A stretch of 15,014 nucleotides of DNA from an uncultured Treponema sp. (GCA_937890485.1 CALBXN010000139.1:1-15014), one strand, 5' to 3'; positions 1 to 7,073 are shown, counted from the stretch's first letter. The notes: generated by a model from the letters alone, not told the origin. Made by a program: numbers and translations.

Positions 1-159
1 TTTCCGCAGCGAAAATGTTTCGTTGTACCACGACTTGACTTTCCTTCCGGTACAATATATAATAATTATAATTTAGCTACTAAAACTATTGTAAAAAGTG
101 ATGAAAAACTGGTTTGTCCTGCACTTTTAGCGTACAGGACAATTCCGTTTGTATTTAAT
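1..159. other. Intergenic stretch downstream of rbfA, no recognisable gene
   Basis: No protein I can name is encoded here on either strand. Bases 1-55 are visibly richer in G+C (about half) than the surrounding DNA. They contain an inverted repeat, TTGTACC at 23-29 with GGTACAA at 49-55, and a small CGAAA/TTTCG hairpin at about 10-22. Bases 56-110 are very AT-rich and include, read on the minus strand, TATAAT-like boxes that could be a promoter for something beyond the window edge. A terminator-like hairpin lies at 114-142. truB, which often follows rbfA, is not recognisable in any minus-strand frame. Confidence 0.5.
104..142 (-). terminator. Possible terminator hairpin after rbfA
   Basis: An 8-bp perfect inverted repeat, TTGTCCTG at 114-121 and CAGGACAA at 135-142, encloses a 13-base loop. 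It lies 17 bp past the rbfA stop codon. On the minus strand it is followed, after a short non-T spacer, by a run of five T (104-108) and later a second run. The large loop and the offset T-tract make it a weaker intrinsic terminator than the one at 5241-5267. It could also be a bidirectional terminator or part of a structured RNA. Confidence 0.35.
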
Positions 160-567
160 TTATTCTGCATCTGATGGAGTATAACCTGATTCAGCTGCGA
201 TTCTTGCTTTTTCGGCATCTTCTTTTTCAATTTCGTTTAACTTTTGTACCATTTCAAAGCCATCTTTTATACTAGAATCAACTACAAAAGTTAATTTTGG
301 AAATTGACGAATTGTAAGTTTTTTTCCGATAGTTGACTGAATGTATCCAGCAGCACTTTGCAATCCTTTAACACCTTTTTCTACAGATTTATCTTGCATA
401 AAGCTAGAAACGTAAACTTTTGCATACCCTAAATCAGCAGAAACGTCAACTCGGTTTATACTTAAAAAAGAAGAAACTCTAGGATCTTTTATCTGTCCAG
501 AAAGGAGCATTTTAGAAATTTCACCTCTAATTTGCTCCCCAAGACGAATTAATCTAAATTCACCCAT
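160..567 (-). CDS. rbfA: Ribosome-binding factor A (30S maturation)
   Basis: RbfA binds the immature 30S subunit and helps late processing of the 5' end of 16S rRNA; it is also a cold-adaptation factor in well-studied bacteria. The 135-residue product has the family's length and layout: an N-terminal helix with RLGEQIRGEISKML, then DPRVSSFLSINRVDVSADLGYAKVYVS (about residues 28-54), and a KH-like alpha-beta core ending near FPKLTFVVDSSIKDG. The last 25 residues or so are a charged tail. The start is set by GGAG seven bases before the ATG. The gene lies 14 bp behind infB and is the last recognised gene of the rimP-nusA-infB-rbfA unit, which matches the usual bacterial order. Confidence 0.93.
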   Translation of the reverse strand: MGEFRLIRLGEQIRGEISKMLLSGQIKDPRVSSFLSINRVDVSADLGYAKVYVSSFMQDKSVEKGVKGLQSAAGYIQSTIGKKLTIRQFPKLTFVVDSSIKDGFEMVQKLNEIEKEDAEKARIAAESGYTPSDAE

Positions 568-581
568 AACAAAACTCCAGA

Positions 582-3215
582 TTATTCAGAAACTTCAGCT
601 GGTTTTGTTTCGGATATTGTATCACTAAGTTTTCTTGCAACTTCAACAAATTCAAATACTTCAAATTGGTCGCCAACTTTAATATCCTGCCATTCGTCAA
701 TTCCTACACCGCATTCATATCCAGTTGCAACTTCTTTTGCATCATCTTTGAATCGTTTAAGAGAAGAAACTTTACCAGTATAAATAACGATTCCATCTCT
801 AATTACATTTACGCTAGATGTTCGTTTGATAACACCTTGCATAACATAAGAACCAGCGATTGTACCAACTTTTGGCACTTTGAAAGTTTCGCGAACTTCC
901 AACATACCGATAACTTCTTCTTTTACATCTGGCTTTAACATACCTTCCAAAGCTTGTGTGATTTCTTCAACACACTTGTAAATAACATTGTATTTACGAA
1001 TTTCAATTTTTTCTTGGTCAGCAAGAATTTTTGCCTTAGGTGTTGGACGAACATTAAATCCAATAATAATTGCATTTGAGTCAGCGGCTGCCAAAAGAAC
1101 ATCACTTTCATTAATTGCACCAGCAGAAGAGTGAATTACAACTAAGCGTACTTCTGGTGTAGAAAGTTTTTCTAAAGAAAGTTTTAAGGCTTCGGCAGAA
1201 CCTTGAACATCGGCTTTAATTACAACTTTAAGTTCTGTAACTTCACCAGCGTCAATTGTTGCGTAAAGGTTATCAAGAGTAACTTTCTTAACATTCTTAG
1301 CATCTTCAAATCGTTTAAGTTCTTTTCGTTTGCTAGAAATTGCACGAGCAGTTTTTTCGCTATCTGTAACTTGGAATGGATCTCCTGCGTTAGGCATTGC
1401 TTCTAATCCAAGAATTTCTACTGGCATACTTGGAGTTGCTTTATCAAGTTTTTGTCCTCTATCATTAAAGATAGCACGAACACGACCTGAATAAATACCT
1501 GCAACATAAGGATCTCCAGTTTTTAAGCATCCTCTTTCAACAATAATTGTTGAAACAACACCACGACCATGATCTGTACGAGATTCAATAACTTTTCCTT
1601 CTGCACGACAATTCCAGTTTGCTTTAAGTTCAAGAATTTCTGCTTGTAATAAAACAGCGTCCAAAAGTTCATCAATACCTTCTTTCTTTAAGGCACTGAT
1701 TTTTACATATTGAGTATCTCCACCCCATTCTTCTGGCATTAAACCAAGTTCAGAAAGTTGTGTCATAACTTTATCAGGATTTGCTTCTGGTTTATCAACT
1801 TTATTTACAGCAACAACAATAGGAACATTTGCATCTTTTGCGTGATTTATAGCTTCTACTGTTTGAGGCATAACACCATCGTCAGCAGCAACAACAAGGA
1901 TAACAATATCAGTAATTGCAGCCCCTCGAGCTCGCATCATTGTAAAAGCTTCGTGTCCTGGTGTATCCAAGAAAGTGATTTTTCCTTTTGGAGTATCAAC
2001 CATGTAAGCACCGATATGTTGTGTAATTCCACCAAACTCAGATTCTGCAACTCTTGCACTACGAATTGCATCAAGAGTTTTAGTTTTACCATGGTCAACG
2101 TGTCCCATAACAGTTACAACAGGAGGACGAGTTTGCATATCATCTTCGTTATCTTCTTCTCTTGCAATAACAGTTTCATCATATAAACTGATGATATGAA
2201 CATCACATCCATATTCAGAAGCAAGTAATGTTGCAGTATCAGCGTCAATAGATTGAGTGATAGAAACCATCATTCCCATGGACATTAATTTTCCAATAAT
2301 TTCTGATGCTTTAAGATTCATCTTTTTAGCAAGGTCAGAAACCGAAATTGTTTCCATAATTTCAATTTTTTCAGGAATTGGATTAGTTTTTACAACTTGC
2401 TTTTTCTTTTGATTAAAGATTTTATCATCAAGTTCAATTTCTTTATCTTTTCTAGAATAAACAGTCTTTTTCTTTACAAAAGTTTTCTTTGAAGAAGCCT
2501 TTTTGTTTTCTTCCATTGGTGCTGGAGCTGCAACAAATCCACTTCTTCCACCAGAAAATCCTTGACGATTTTGAGAATTTCCATTTTGTGAACGATTAGA
2601 ACCTTGTCCATTCTGACCATTTTGTCCACGATTTTGACCACCGTTTTTATTAAATTGACCTTTTCCTTGGAAATTTCCACCAGAACCATTTTTATTAAAC
2701 TGGCCTTTTCCTTGATGATTTCCGCCGTTTTTGTCGTTACGGTTTTGGTAGCCTTCTCTAGCTTGTGCTCCTGTAAAGCCACCTTCTCGGCGAGGTCTAT
2801 CAAAACGGTTTCCATCTCTAGATTGACCATCACGATTTACACTATCACGACGATTAGCATTATTGTTAGGTCGAGGTCCTTTTGGCTTATCAGCAAGATT
2901 TCCTTGTTTAATATTTGGACGAGGAGGACTTAGCTCAAAAGTAGTTGTTGACTTTGATACATCTTTGCCTTTTTTCTCAGCATTTGACGAATTTTTTACC
3001 ACTTGAGTTTGTTTTTTTTCTTCAGAGTTATCTGGAGAAGAATTTTTATCCTTTGTGGTAGCATCATTTGATTTTACAACTACAACAGGTCTTCTTCTTA
3101 CAACTACCTTCTTTTTTTCTTGTGAAGATTCTTTTTCTTCTTTTTGTTGTGAAGGTTTTTCATTCTTTTGTTTGTGCAAAATAACCTTAGGTTTATTTTC
3201 TACTTCATCTGCCAT
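582..3215 (-). CDS. infB: Translation initiation factor IF-2
   Basis: IF-2 is the GTPase that brings initiator fMet-tRNA to the 30S subunit and promotes 50S joining. The 877-residue protein opens with a long, basic, low-complexity region (about 1-285). It is rich in Lys and Glu at first and then in Asn, Gly, Gln and Arg, with a repeated QGKGQFNKNG block. A small IF2_N-type domain follows at about 286-340 (ISVSDLAKKMNLKASEIIGKL). The G domain has all motifs: GHVDHGKT (371-378), GGITQHIGAY (395-404, switch I), DTPGHEAF (417-424), NKVD (471-474) and SALKKEG (507-513). Domains II, III and the fMet-tRNA-binding C-terminal domain (about 540-865) are complete. It starts 8 bp after the nusA stop, and the AGGA ribosome site overlaps that stop codon. 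ylxR and ylxQ are not present upstream. Confidence 0.97.
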   Translation of the reverse strand: MADEVENKPKVILHKQKNEKPSQQKEEKESSQEKKKVVVRRRPVVVVKSNDATTKDKNSSPDNSEEKKQTQVVKNSSNAEKKGKDVSKSTTTFELSPPRPNIKQGNLADKPKGPRPNNNANRRDSVNRDGQSRDGNRFDRPRREGGFTGAQAREGYQNRNDKNGGNHQGKGQFNKNGSGGNFQGKGQFNKNGGQNRGQNGQNGQGSNRSQNGNSQNRQGFSGGRSGFVAAPAPMEENKKASSKKTFVKKKTVYSRKDKEIELDDKIFNQKKKQVVKTNPIPEKIEIMETISVSDLAKKMNLKASEIIGKLMSMGMMVSITQSIDADTATLLASEYGCDVHIISLYDETVIAREEDNEDDMQTRPPVVTVMGHVDHGKTKTLDAIRSARVAESEFGGITQHIGAYMVDTPKGKITFLDTPGHEAFTMMRARGAAITDIVILVVAADDGVMPQTVEAINHAKDANVPIVVAVNKVDKPEANPDKVMTQLSELGLMPEEWGGDTQYVKISALKKEGIDELLDAVLLQAEILELKANWNCRAEGKVIESRTDHGRGVVSTIIVERGCLKTGDPYVAGIYSGRVRAIFNDRGQKLDKATPSMPVEILGLEAMPNAGDPFQVTDSEKTARAISSKRKELKRFEDAKNVKKVTLDNLYATIDAGEVTELKVVIKADVQGSAEALKLSLEKLSTPEVRLVVIHSSAGAINESDVLLAAADSNAIIIGFNVRPTPKAKILADQEKIEIRKYNVIYKCVEEITQALEGMLKPDVKEEVIGMLEVRETFKVPKVGTIAGSYVMQGVIKRTSSVNVIRDGIVIYTGKVSSLKRFKDDAKEVATGYECGVGIDEWQDIKVGDQFEVFEFVEVARKLSDTISETKPAEVSE
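2640..2726 (-). repeat. Imperfect direct repeat inside infB (two 42-bp copies)
   Basis: Two copies, about 2640-2681 and 2685-2726, each encode a 14-residue unit of the form GGN(F/H)QGKGQFNKNG (IF-2 residues 179-192 and 164-177). They are offset by 45 bp and differ at about seven of 41 aligned bases, several of them silent, so the protein repeat is better conserved than the DNA. Further Gln-Asn-Gly-rich sequence follows to about residue 225. This looks like an old tandem duplication in a disordered linker. Confidence 0.8.
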
Positions 3216-3223
3216 ATTTTATC

Positions 3224-4687
3224 CTACTCTTCGTCCTCATACTCAAAGCTAAGACCAATACCACAGTTAGGACATACTGTCATATCGATTGTAATTTTTG
3301 CACCACATTCTGGGCATTCATATTCTTCATCTTCAACAGAATCTACATTTTCTTGATCTTCATCTGTAGAATCTTGAGATTCAATTTCTTCTTCGTAGTT
3401 TTCTGCTGCATCAATAGCATTTTGAACAGTTTCAATATCATCTTCAGAAAGCCCTTCTATATTTGCAAGTGTACCTTCTGCATCTGCAGTATCAAATTGT
3501 TCAATTGTTTCAATTCCAGCATTTTTTAAAGTTATCAAAATTTCTGTTGAAATACCTTCAATATCAGAAAGATTTACTATTTCTTCATATTCAGAATCAG
3601 TAAATAAGTTTTGAGCAGCTTTTCTTGATTCTTCAAGAATTGCATCAAGTTCTTCACATTGATCTTCTGGTTTTACATCAATAGTCCAATCAGCAAGACG
3701 ATTTGCAAGTCTAACATTAAGACCTTGTTTACCAATTGCCAATGAGAATTGAGATTCTGGCACAACAGCTAAAGCTTGTTTCTTTTCTTCATCTTGAATT
3801 ACAACAGCTGTAACTTCTGCTGGTGAAAGTGCATTTTTAATAAAAACTCTTGGGTCTGGATCATATTTTAAAATATCAATTTTTTCACCTTCAAGTTCCT
3901 TGATTACATTTTGAATACGCACACCTTTGGGACCAACACAAGAACCTACAGGGTCAATATCTGTTTTATTAGTATAAACAGCAACTTTTGTACGATAACC
4001 AGGTTCTCGAACAATTTTATAAATTTCAACAGTTTTGTCGTAAATTTCTGGAACTTCTAATTCAATGATTGAACGAACAAATTCTGGGTCAGTTCTAGAA
4101 AGAATAAGTTGTAAACCAGTGCGAGTACTTTTTAAATCTGTAATAAGAGCTTTTATCCTATCATTTTTATGAAAAACTTCTCTAGGAGACTGATTTTTTG
4201 CAGGAAGAAAACCTTCTACTTTGCCTAAATCAACATATATATTTTTGTCCCGTTCACGTTGATAGTAACCAATGATAATTTCACCAACTTTATCTTTATA
4301 CTCAGCATAAAGACTATCTTTTTGAATTTCAGACAAAGATTTATGTGCAGTTTGCTTTCCTATTTGAACTGCTGAACGAGCAAAATCTCTTGGATCAACA
4401 AGGATATCAATTTCGTCGCCAAGTTCACAAGATTCAACTAATTGTTGTGCTTCTTCAAGTTCAATTTCTGTGACAGGATCGTAAACACCATCAACAATTC
4501 TTTTTCTAGAATAAATTTCTACATCTGTTTCATCTTCATTAAACTGAACGATGGCATTTGCATTTGTTCCAAATGTACGTTTATATGCAGCTTTAAGCAT
4601 ATTTTCGATTGTGCTTAATACTGCTTCTTTTGTATAACCTTTTTCTTGTGTTAGTTCGCGAATTGCTTCAGCCATTTGTGATGACAT
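3224..4687 (-). CDS. nusA: Transcription factor NusA with C-terminal zinc ribbon
   Basis: NusA binds RNA polymerase and nascent RNA and controls pausing, termination and antitermination. In this 487-residue protein the RNAP-binding N-terminal domain spans about 1-125, the S1 domain about 134-200, and two KH domains follow, with VGPKGVRIQNVI (251-262) and AIGKQGLNVRLANRL (317-331). A helix-hairpin-helix region lies at about 370-427 (LSDIEGIS and IEGLSEDD). After an acidic linker (430-456) comes an extra module with two CxxC pairs, C458/C461 and C472/C475, read as a zinc ribbon. I do not associate this module with NusA from E. coli or Bacillus. The start has a strong AAGGAGG seven bases upstream of the ATG and lies 12 bp after rimP. 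Confidence 0.97.
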   Translation of the reverse strand: MSSQMAEAIRELTQEKGYTKEAVLSTIENMLKAAYKRTFGTNANAIVQFNEDETDVEIYSRKRIVDGVYDPVTEIELEEAQQLVESCELGDEIDILVDPRDFARSAVQIGKQTAHKSLSEIQKDSLYAEYKDKVGEIIIGYYQRERDKNIYVDLGKVEGFLPAKNQSPREVFHKNDRIKALITDLKSTRTGLQLILSRTDPEFVRSIIELEVPEIYDKTVEIYKIVREPGYRTKVAVYTNKTDIDPVGSCVGPKGVRIQNVIKELEGEKIDILKYDPDPRVFIKNALSPAEVTAVVIQDEEKKQALAVVPESQFSLAIGKQGLNVRLANRLADWTIDVKPEDQCEELDAILEESRKAAQNLFTDSEYEEIVNLSDIEGISTEILITLKNAGIETIEQFDTADAEGTLANIEGLSEDDIETVQNAIDAAENYEEEIESQDSTDEDQENVDSVEDEEYECPECGAKITIDMTVCPNCGIGLSFEYEDEE

Positions 4688-4699
4688 TTTTACGCCTCC

Positions 4700-5164
4700 T
4701 TACAATTGTAATAATTTTGCTTTTGCTATATTTGTATACGGAATAATTTTTTCTTCTTCCATTACATCCAATGTTATTTGTGATTCATCAGAATTTTTAA
4801 TTTTTCCTGAAATCCAATCGGAAATTTCTGTATTCCAAACTTTTACATCCCGCCCCTGAAATAATGCGAATTCTGCTGCATTTTTAATGTGTCGTTCCAT
4901 CCCTGGTGATGTTACTTCCATGTAAATATCTTGATTTTGCAAAAGAGCTTCTAATCTTGGCAATAATAAACGATGAACTTTTGCACAATCGTTAACTCCT
5001 ATTCCTTCTGAACTAGCAGTATCTTTATTTGAAATTACTGCTTGAACCTTAGTTGTTGTTTTTGCAGGCACAACTTTTATAGAAACAAGAATATAACCGA
5101 GACCTTCTACCAATGATTTACACTGGTTATAATATGGCATCGTATCTAATGATGTATACTCCAT
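4700..5164 (-). CDS. rimP: Ribosome maturation factor RimP
   Basis: RimP assists assembly of the 30S subunit. The 154-residue product shows the family signatures GIGVNDCAKVHR (about 54-65) and YMEVTSPGMERHIKNAAEF (about 81-99), followed by FQGRDVKVW and a C-terminal SH3-like beta domain. The frame stays open upstream to 5278, but that extension would cross the terminator hairpin and reads as a hydrophobic non-conserved peptide. The ATG at 5162-5164 has AAGGA seven bases upstream and gives the usual RimP length, so I place the start there. It is the first gene of the rimP-nusA-infB-rbfA unit, 12 bp ahead of nusA. Confidence 0.92.
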   Translation of the reverse strand: MEYTSLDTMPYYNQCKSLVEGLGYILVSIKVVPAKTTTKVQAVISNKDTASSEGIGVNDCAKVHRLLLPRLEALLQNQDIYMEVTSPGMERHIKNAAEFALFQGRDVKVWNTEISDWISGKIKNSDESQITLDVMEEEKIIPYTNIAKAKLLQL

Positions 5165-5198
5165 AATATTTTCCTTAAAAAAATAAAAATTAAATAAA

Positions 5199-5227
5199 AT
5201 TACAATCCTATGTAAATTTGATAACAA
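5199..5227 (-). promoter_or_regulatory. Candidate sigma-70 promoter for rimP-nusA-infB-rbfA
   Basis: Read on the minus strand, TTGTTA (5222-5227) and TGTAAT (5199-5204) are separated by exactly 17 bases. They match the -35 and -10 consensus at 4/6 and 5/6 positions. The site lies just downstream of the flagellar terminator and about 35 bases upstream of the rimP start, where a new promoter would be needed. In such AT-rich DNA chance matches are common, so this is a prediction only. Confidence 0.4.
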
Positions 5228-5240
5228 AATTGTAATTACC

Positions 5241-5267
5241 AAAAAAAAAGAGTCGTTTGAACGACTC
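5241..5267 (-). terminator. Rho-independent terminator of the flagellar operon
   Basis: On the minus strand, GAGTCGT - TCAA - ACGACTC forms a perfect 7-bp stem with a 4-base loop (5250-5267), followed directly by nine T residues (complement of 5241-5249). This is a textbook intrinsic terminator. It lies about 57 bp after the stop of the last flagellar-operon gene and upstream of rimP. It separates the motility unit from the translation-factor unit. On the plus strand the hairpin is not followed by T residues, so it acts in one direction. Confidence 0.9.
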
Positions 5268-5323
5268 CAAAAGTGCAAAGGATATAAATAATGTTCATGT
5301 ACAATATATCATTGTATTTTATT

Positions 5324-6085
5324 TTAGTCAATAGTTTGTATCATATATGGATTTTGTAAAACTAAATATGATTTATTTCCTTTTTCAATAAATTTATATT
5401 GTTTAAATTCTTGGGTTAAATTTATTTTTTTTACATTTCGAATTTTTACACCTCTACCTTCAACACAGGTATAAGTTTTATCACCAATTTTTATATATTT
5501 TTTTATATTTCGATAATATTCATCTTGTAAATTTGATAAAACAACACTCGAACTTAAATCAACAGTATTTTCAGTTATCATACCTCGCTGATTTTCCAAA
5601 TCTTCACTTTCAAGTTCTAAATCAACAAGCCAATATCTTATTTTTATAGCATAATTTTCATCTAAAATTAAATATGCGTAAACTTCATTTTGAATTTTAG
5701 GATTATCTAATGAAATATCTTTTATATTGCTTGCAGGTAAATATAATTTTAATTTAGATTTGTTTTCTTTATCAAAAAATGAATCTAAAACCCAATACTC
5801 AATAAACAACTGATTTTGAAAAACCAAGGGTTCAATTTGCAAATATGATAAATCGGTATCAAATGGTTTATCTCGCCATAATCCATAAAAAGTTTTTAAT
5901 TCATGAATTATTTTTTTATTTTCAAAATCAAAGTGAATATATTTTTTTGAATTTTGCCATTCACCTTGTAATTCAGTTTGATTAAAAATTAAATCTTGAG
6001 AAAAAATTGTACTGCAAAAAAACAAACTTATTATAACGAGTAAAATTATTTTTTTATTAAAATTACCATTTTTTAACATTTTCAT
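5324..6085 (-). CDS. Exported protein of unknown function, end of flagellar operon
   Basis: I do not recognise this 253-residue protein. Residues 1-30 form a Sec signal peptide: Lys/Asn-rich start, hydrophobic core IILLVIISLFFCSTIFS, and likely signal peptidase I cleavage before QDL. The Cys in the core follows FF, so it does not make a good lipobox. The mature part is rich in aromatic and charged residues and alternates like beta-strand (GEWQNSKKYIHFDF, YAYLILDENYAIKIRYWLVDLELE), suggesting a small periplasmic or surface beta-rich domain. It starts 5 bp after the preceding gene with no clear Shine-Dalgarno site, so translation is probably coupled; a second ATG lies two codons in. It is visibly more AT-rich than the core flagellar genes. 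A flagellar role is suggested only by its position before the terminator. Confidence 0.75.
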   Translation of the reverse strand: MKMLKNGNFNKKIILLVIISLFFCSTIFSQDLIFNQTELQGEWQNSKKYIHFDFENKKIIHELKTFYGLWRDKPFDTDLSYLQIEPLVFQNQLFIEYWVLDSFFDKENKSKLKLYLPASNIKDISLDNPKIQNEVYAYLILDENYAIKIRYWLVDLELESEDLENQRGMITENTVDLSSSVVLSNLQDEYYRNIKKYIKIGDKTYTCVEGRGVKIRNVKKINLTQEFKQYKFIEKGNKSYLVLQNPYMIQTID

Positions 6086-6090
6086 AAAAA

Positions 6091-6744
6091 TTATAAATAT
6101 AAATCAATTGTCATTGTTACCACATTAATTGAAATTCCTAACTTACTAGCAATTAACTCCGGAGAAAACCCTTCTTTAGCTAATTTTATTATTTGATCTT
6201 GCACAGGTACAGTAGGTTTTATTTCTTCACCTTGAATAATCTCAAAATTTTCTTTTGAATCATTTATTTCTTTTTCTTTTTCCAGATTTTCTACTAATTC
6301 TTTTGTTGAGTTATTTTTTAATTCATAAAAATCACTAGTTCCTGCATTTTCAGTAAATAGAGGTAAATATTCTTGTTCTAACTCTGTAGAATTTGATTTA
6401 TATTTTTTTACCGCTTTTTTCATAGGAGTTGAATTCTGTTGTAATTGAGAATCTGACAATTTTTGATAAATTTGTTTCTCATTTTCTTTTTGAAATAAAT
6501 TTTTATCATAAATCATCATTTTTTTTTCTACAGTATCAATTATTTCTTTTATTTGATTTATTTTTGATTCCATTATAGTTACAGAATTATCAGTTTCCCT
6601 ATTAATTTCAATTATAATTTTTTCTGCTTCTTGTTTAATTTCAGACAAAACACCCTTTGCAGAAAAAGTTTTTTTTAAAGTTTTAAACAATACAAACCAG
6701 AGAACAAAATTAACACATAAAACAATAATAGCAAAAATAATCAT
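6091..6744 (-). CDS. Membrane-anchored coiled-coil protein, SwrB/DUF6115-like
   Basis: The 217-residue product has one N-terminal membrane helix (about residues 2-20, MIIFAIIVLCVNFVLWFVLF), then a long charged stretch predicted as coiled coil (about 30-100, EIKQEAEKIIIEINRE). A Lys/Glu/Asn-rich linker follows, and the last 35 residues resemble a helix-turn-helix: IIKLAKEGFSPELIASKLGIS. This layout matches what I recall of Bacillus SwrB and related DUF6115 proteins. SwrB is encoded right after sigD in the Bacillus fla/che operon and helps activate flagellar type III export. Here the gene also lies shortly after the motility sigma gene. The likely role is a membrane-bound assistant of basal-body or export-apparatus assembly; the assignment rests on architecture and context. 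AGGAT eight bases upstream fits the start, 5 bp after the previous stop. Confidence 0.7.
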   Translation of the reverse strand: MIIFAIIVLCVNFVLWFVLFKTLKKTFSAKGVLSEIKQEAEKIIIEINRETDNSVTIMESKINQIKEIIDTVEKKMMIYDKNLFQKENEKQIYQKLSDSQLQQNSTPMKKAVKKYKSNSTELEQEYLPLFTENAGTSDFYELKNNSTKELVENLEKEKEINDSKENFEIIQGEEIKPTVPVQDQIIKLAKEGFSPELIASKLGISINVVTMTIDLYL

Positions 6745-6749
6745 TTTCT

Positions 6750-7073
6750 TTATCCTGAAATATCAAAATTATTTCCTAACGCTGGGTCTTTTATTATTTC
6801 CAAAGCAACTTCTGGTTGTTGGTCTTCTTCCTGATTTTTTTTAGAATGTTTTTGTTCTTGATTTTGTGAATTATTATTGTCTTTAATTTCTGCCATACCT
6901 TCTTGCTCTTGAGTTTTTTCAATCGCTTCTTTTTTTTCGGCATCTTTTTTAACAAGACCTGCTAATTCCATTGAACCATGCAATTGAGCATGTTGCTGTT
7001 GCTGAACCACATTCTTAGAAACTTTATCCATCTGTGAATAAAGAGTTTGCAAATCAATTGGCTGTATAGCCAT
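6750..7073 (-). CDS. Small Gln/Glu/Lys-rich protein in flagellar operon, unknown function
   Basis: This 107-residue protein is not one I can name. It has no signal peptide or membrane helix. The N-terminus is ordered-looking and amphipathic (IQPIDLQTLYSQMDKVSKNV), followed by QQQQHAQLHGSMELAGLVKK. A highly polar, probably disordered middle is rich in Gln, Glu, Lys and Asn (about 45-90). It ends with a less polar tail, DPALGNNFDISG. The ATG lies inside the end of fapA (20-bp overlap, different frame), with GAGAG six bases upstream, so the two are probably translationally coupled. The next gene begins 5 bp after its stop. The overlap and tight packing argue that the gene is real. A cytoplasmic flagellar accessory or chaperone-like role is only a guess from context. 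Confidence 0.75.
   Translation of the reverse strand: MAIQPIDLQTLYSQMDKVSKNVVQQQQHAQLHGSMELAGLVKKDAEKKEAIEKTQEQEGMAEIKDNNNSQNQEQKHSKKNQEEDQQPEVALEIIKDPALGNNFDISG

Noticed and set aside
1..174. Plus-strand open frame from the window edge to a stop at 172-174 (57 codons)
   Set aside because: It overlaps the 3' end of rbfA, runs through the hairpin at 114-142, matches no family I know, and could be open by chance. It would need the sequence beyond position 1 to judge.
1758..2186. 142-codon plus-strand open frame opposite infB
   Set aside because: It lies opposite the conserved G domain of IF-2 and its Asn/Ser/Ile/Cys-rich composition is what the antisense of AT-rich coding DNA gives.
2474..2833. 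119-codon minus-strand open frame overlapping infB in another frame
   Set aside because: It is an out-of-frame reading of the low-complexity repeat region of infB, with no ribosome site or recognisable domain.
5165..5278. 38-codon N-terminal extension of rimP
   Set aside because: It would run through the terminator hairpin, encodes a hydrophobic stretch not found in RimP, and the ATG at 5162-5164 has a good ribosome site.
6004..6024. Possible lipoprotein signal in the exported unknown protein
   Set aside because: The Cys follows FF, which does not fit even a relaxed spirochaetal lipobox; signal peptidase I cleavage is more likely.
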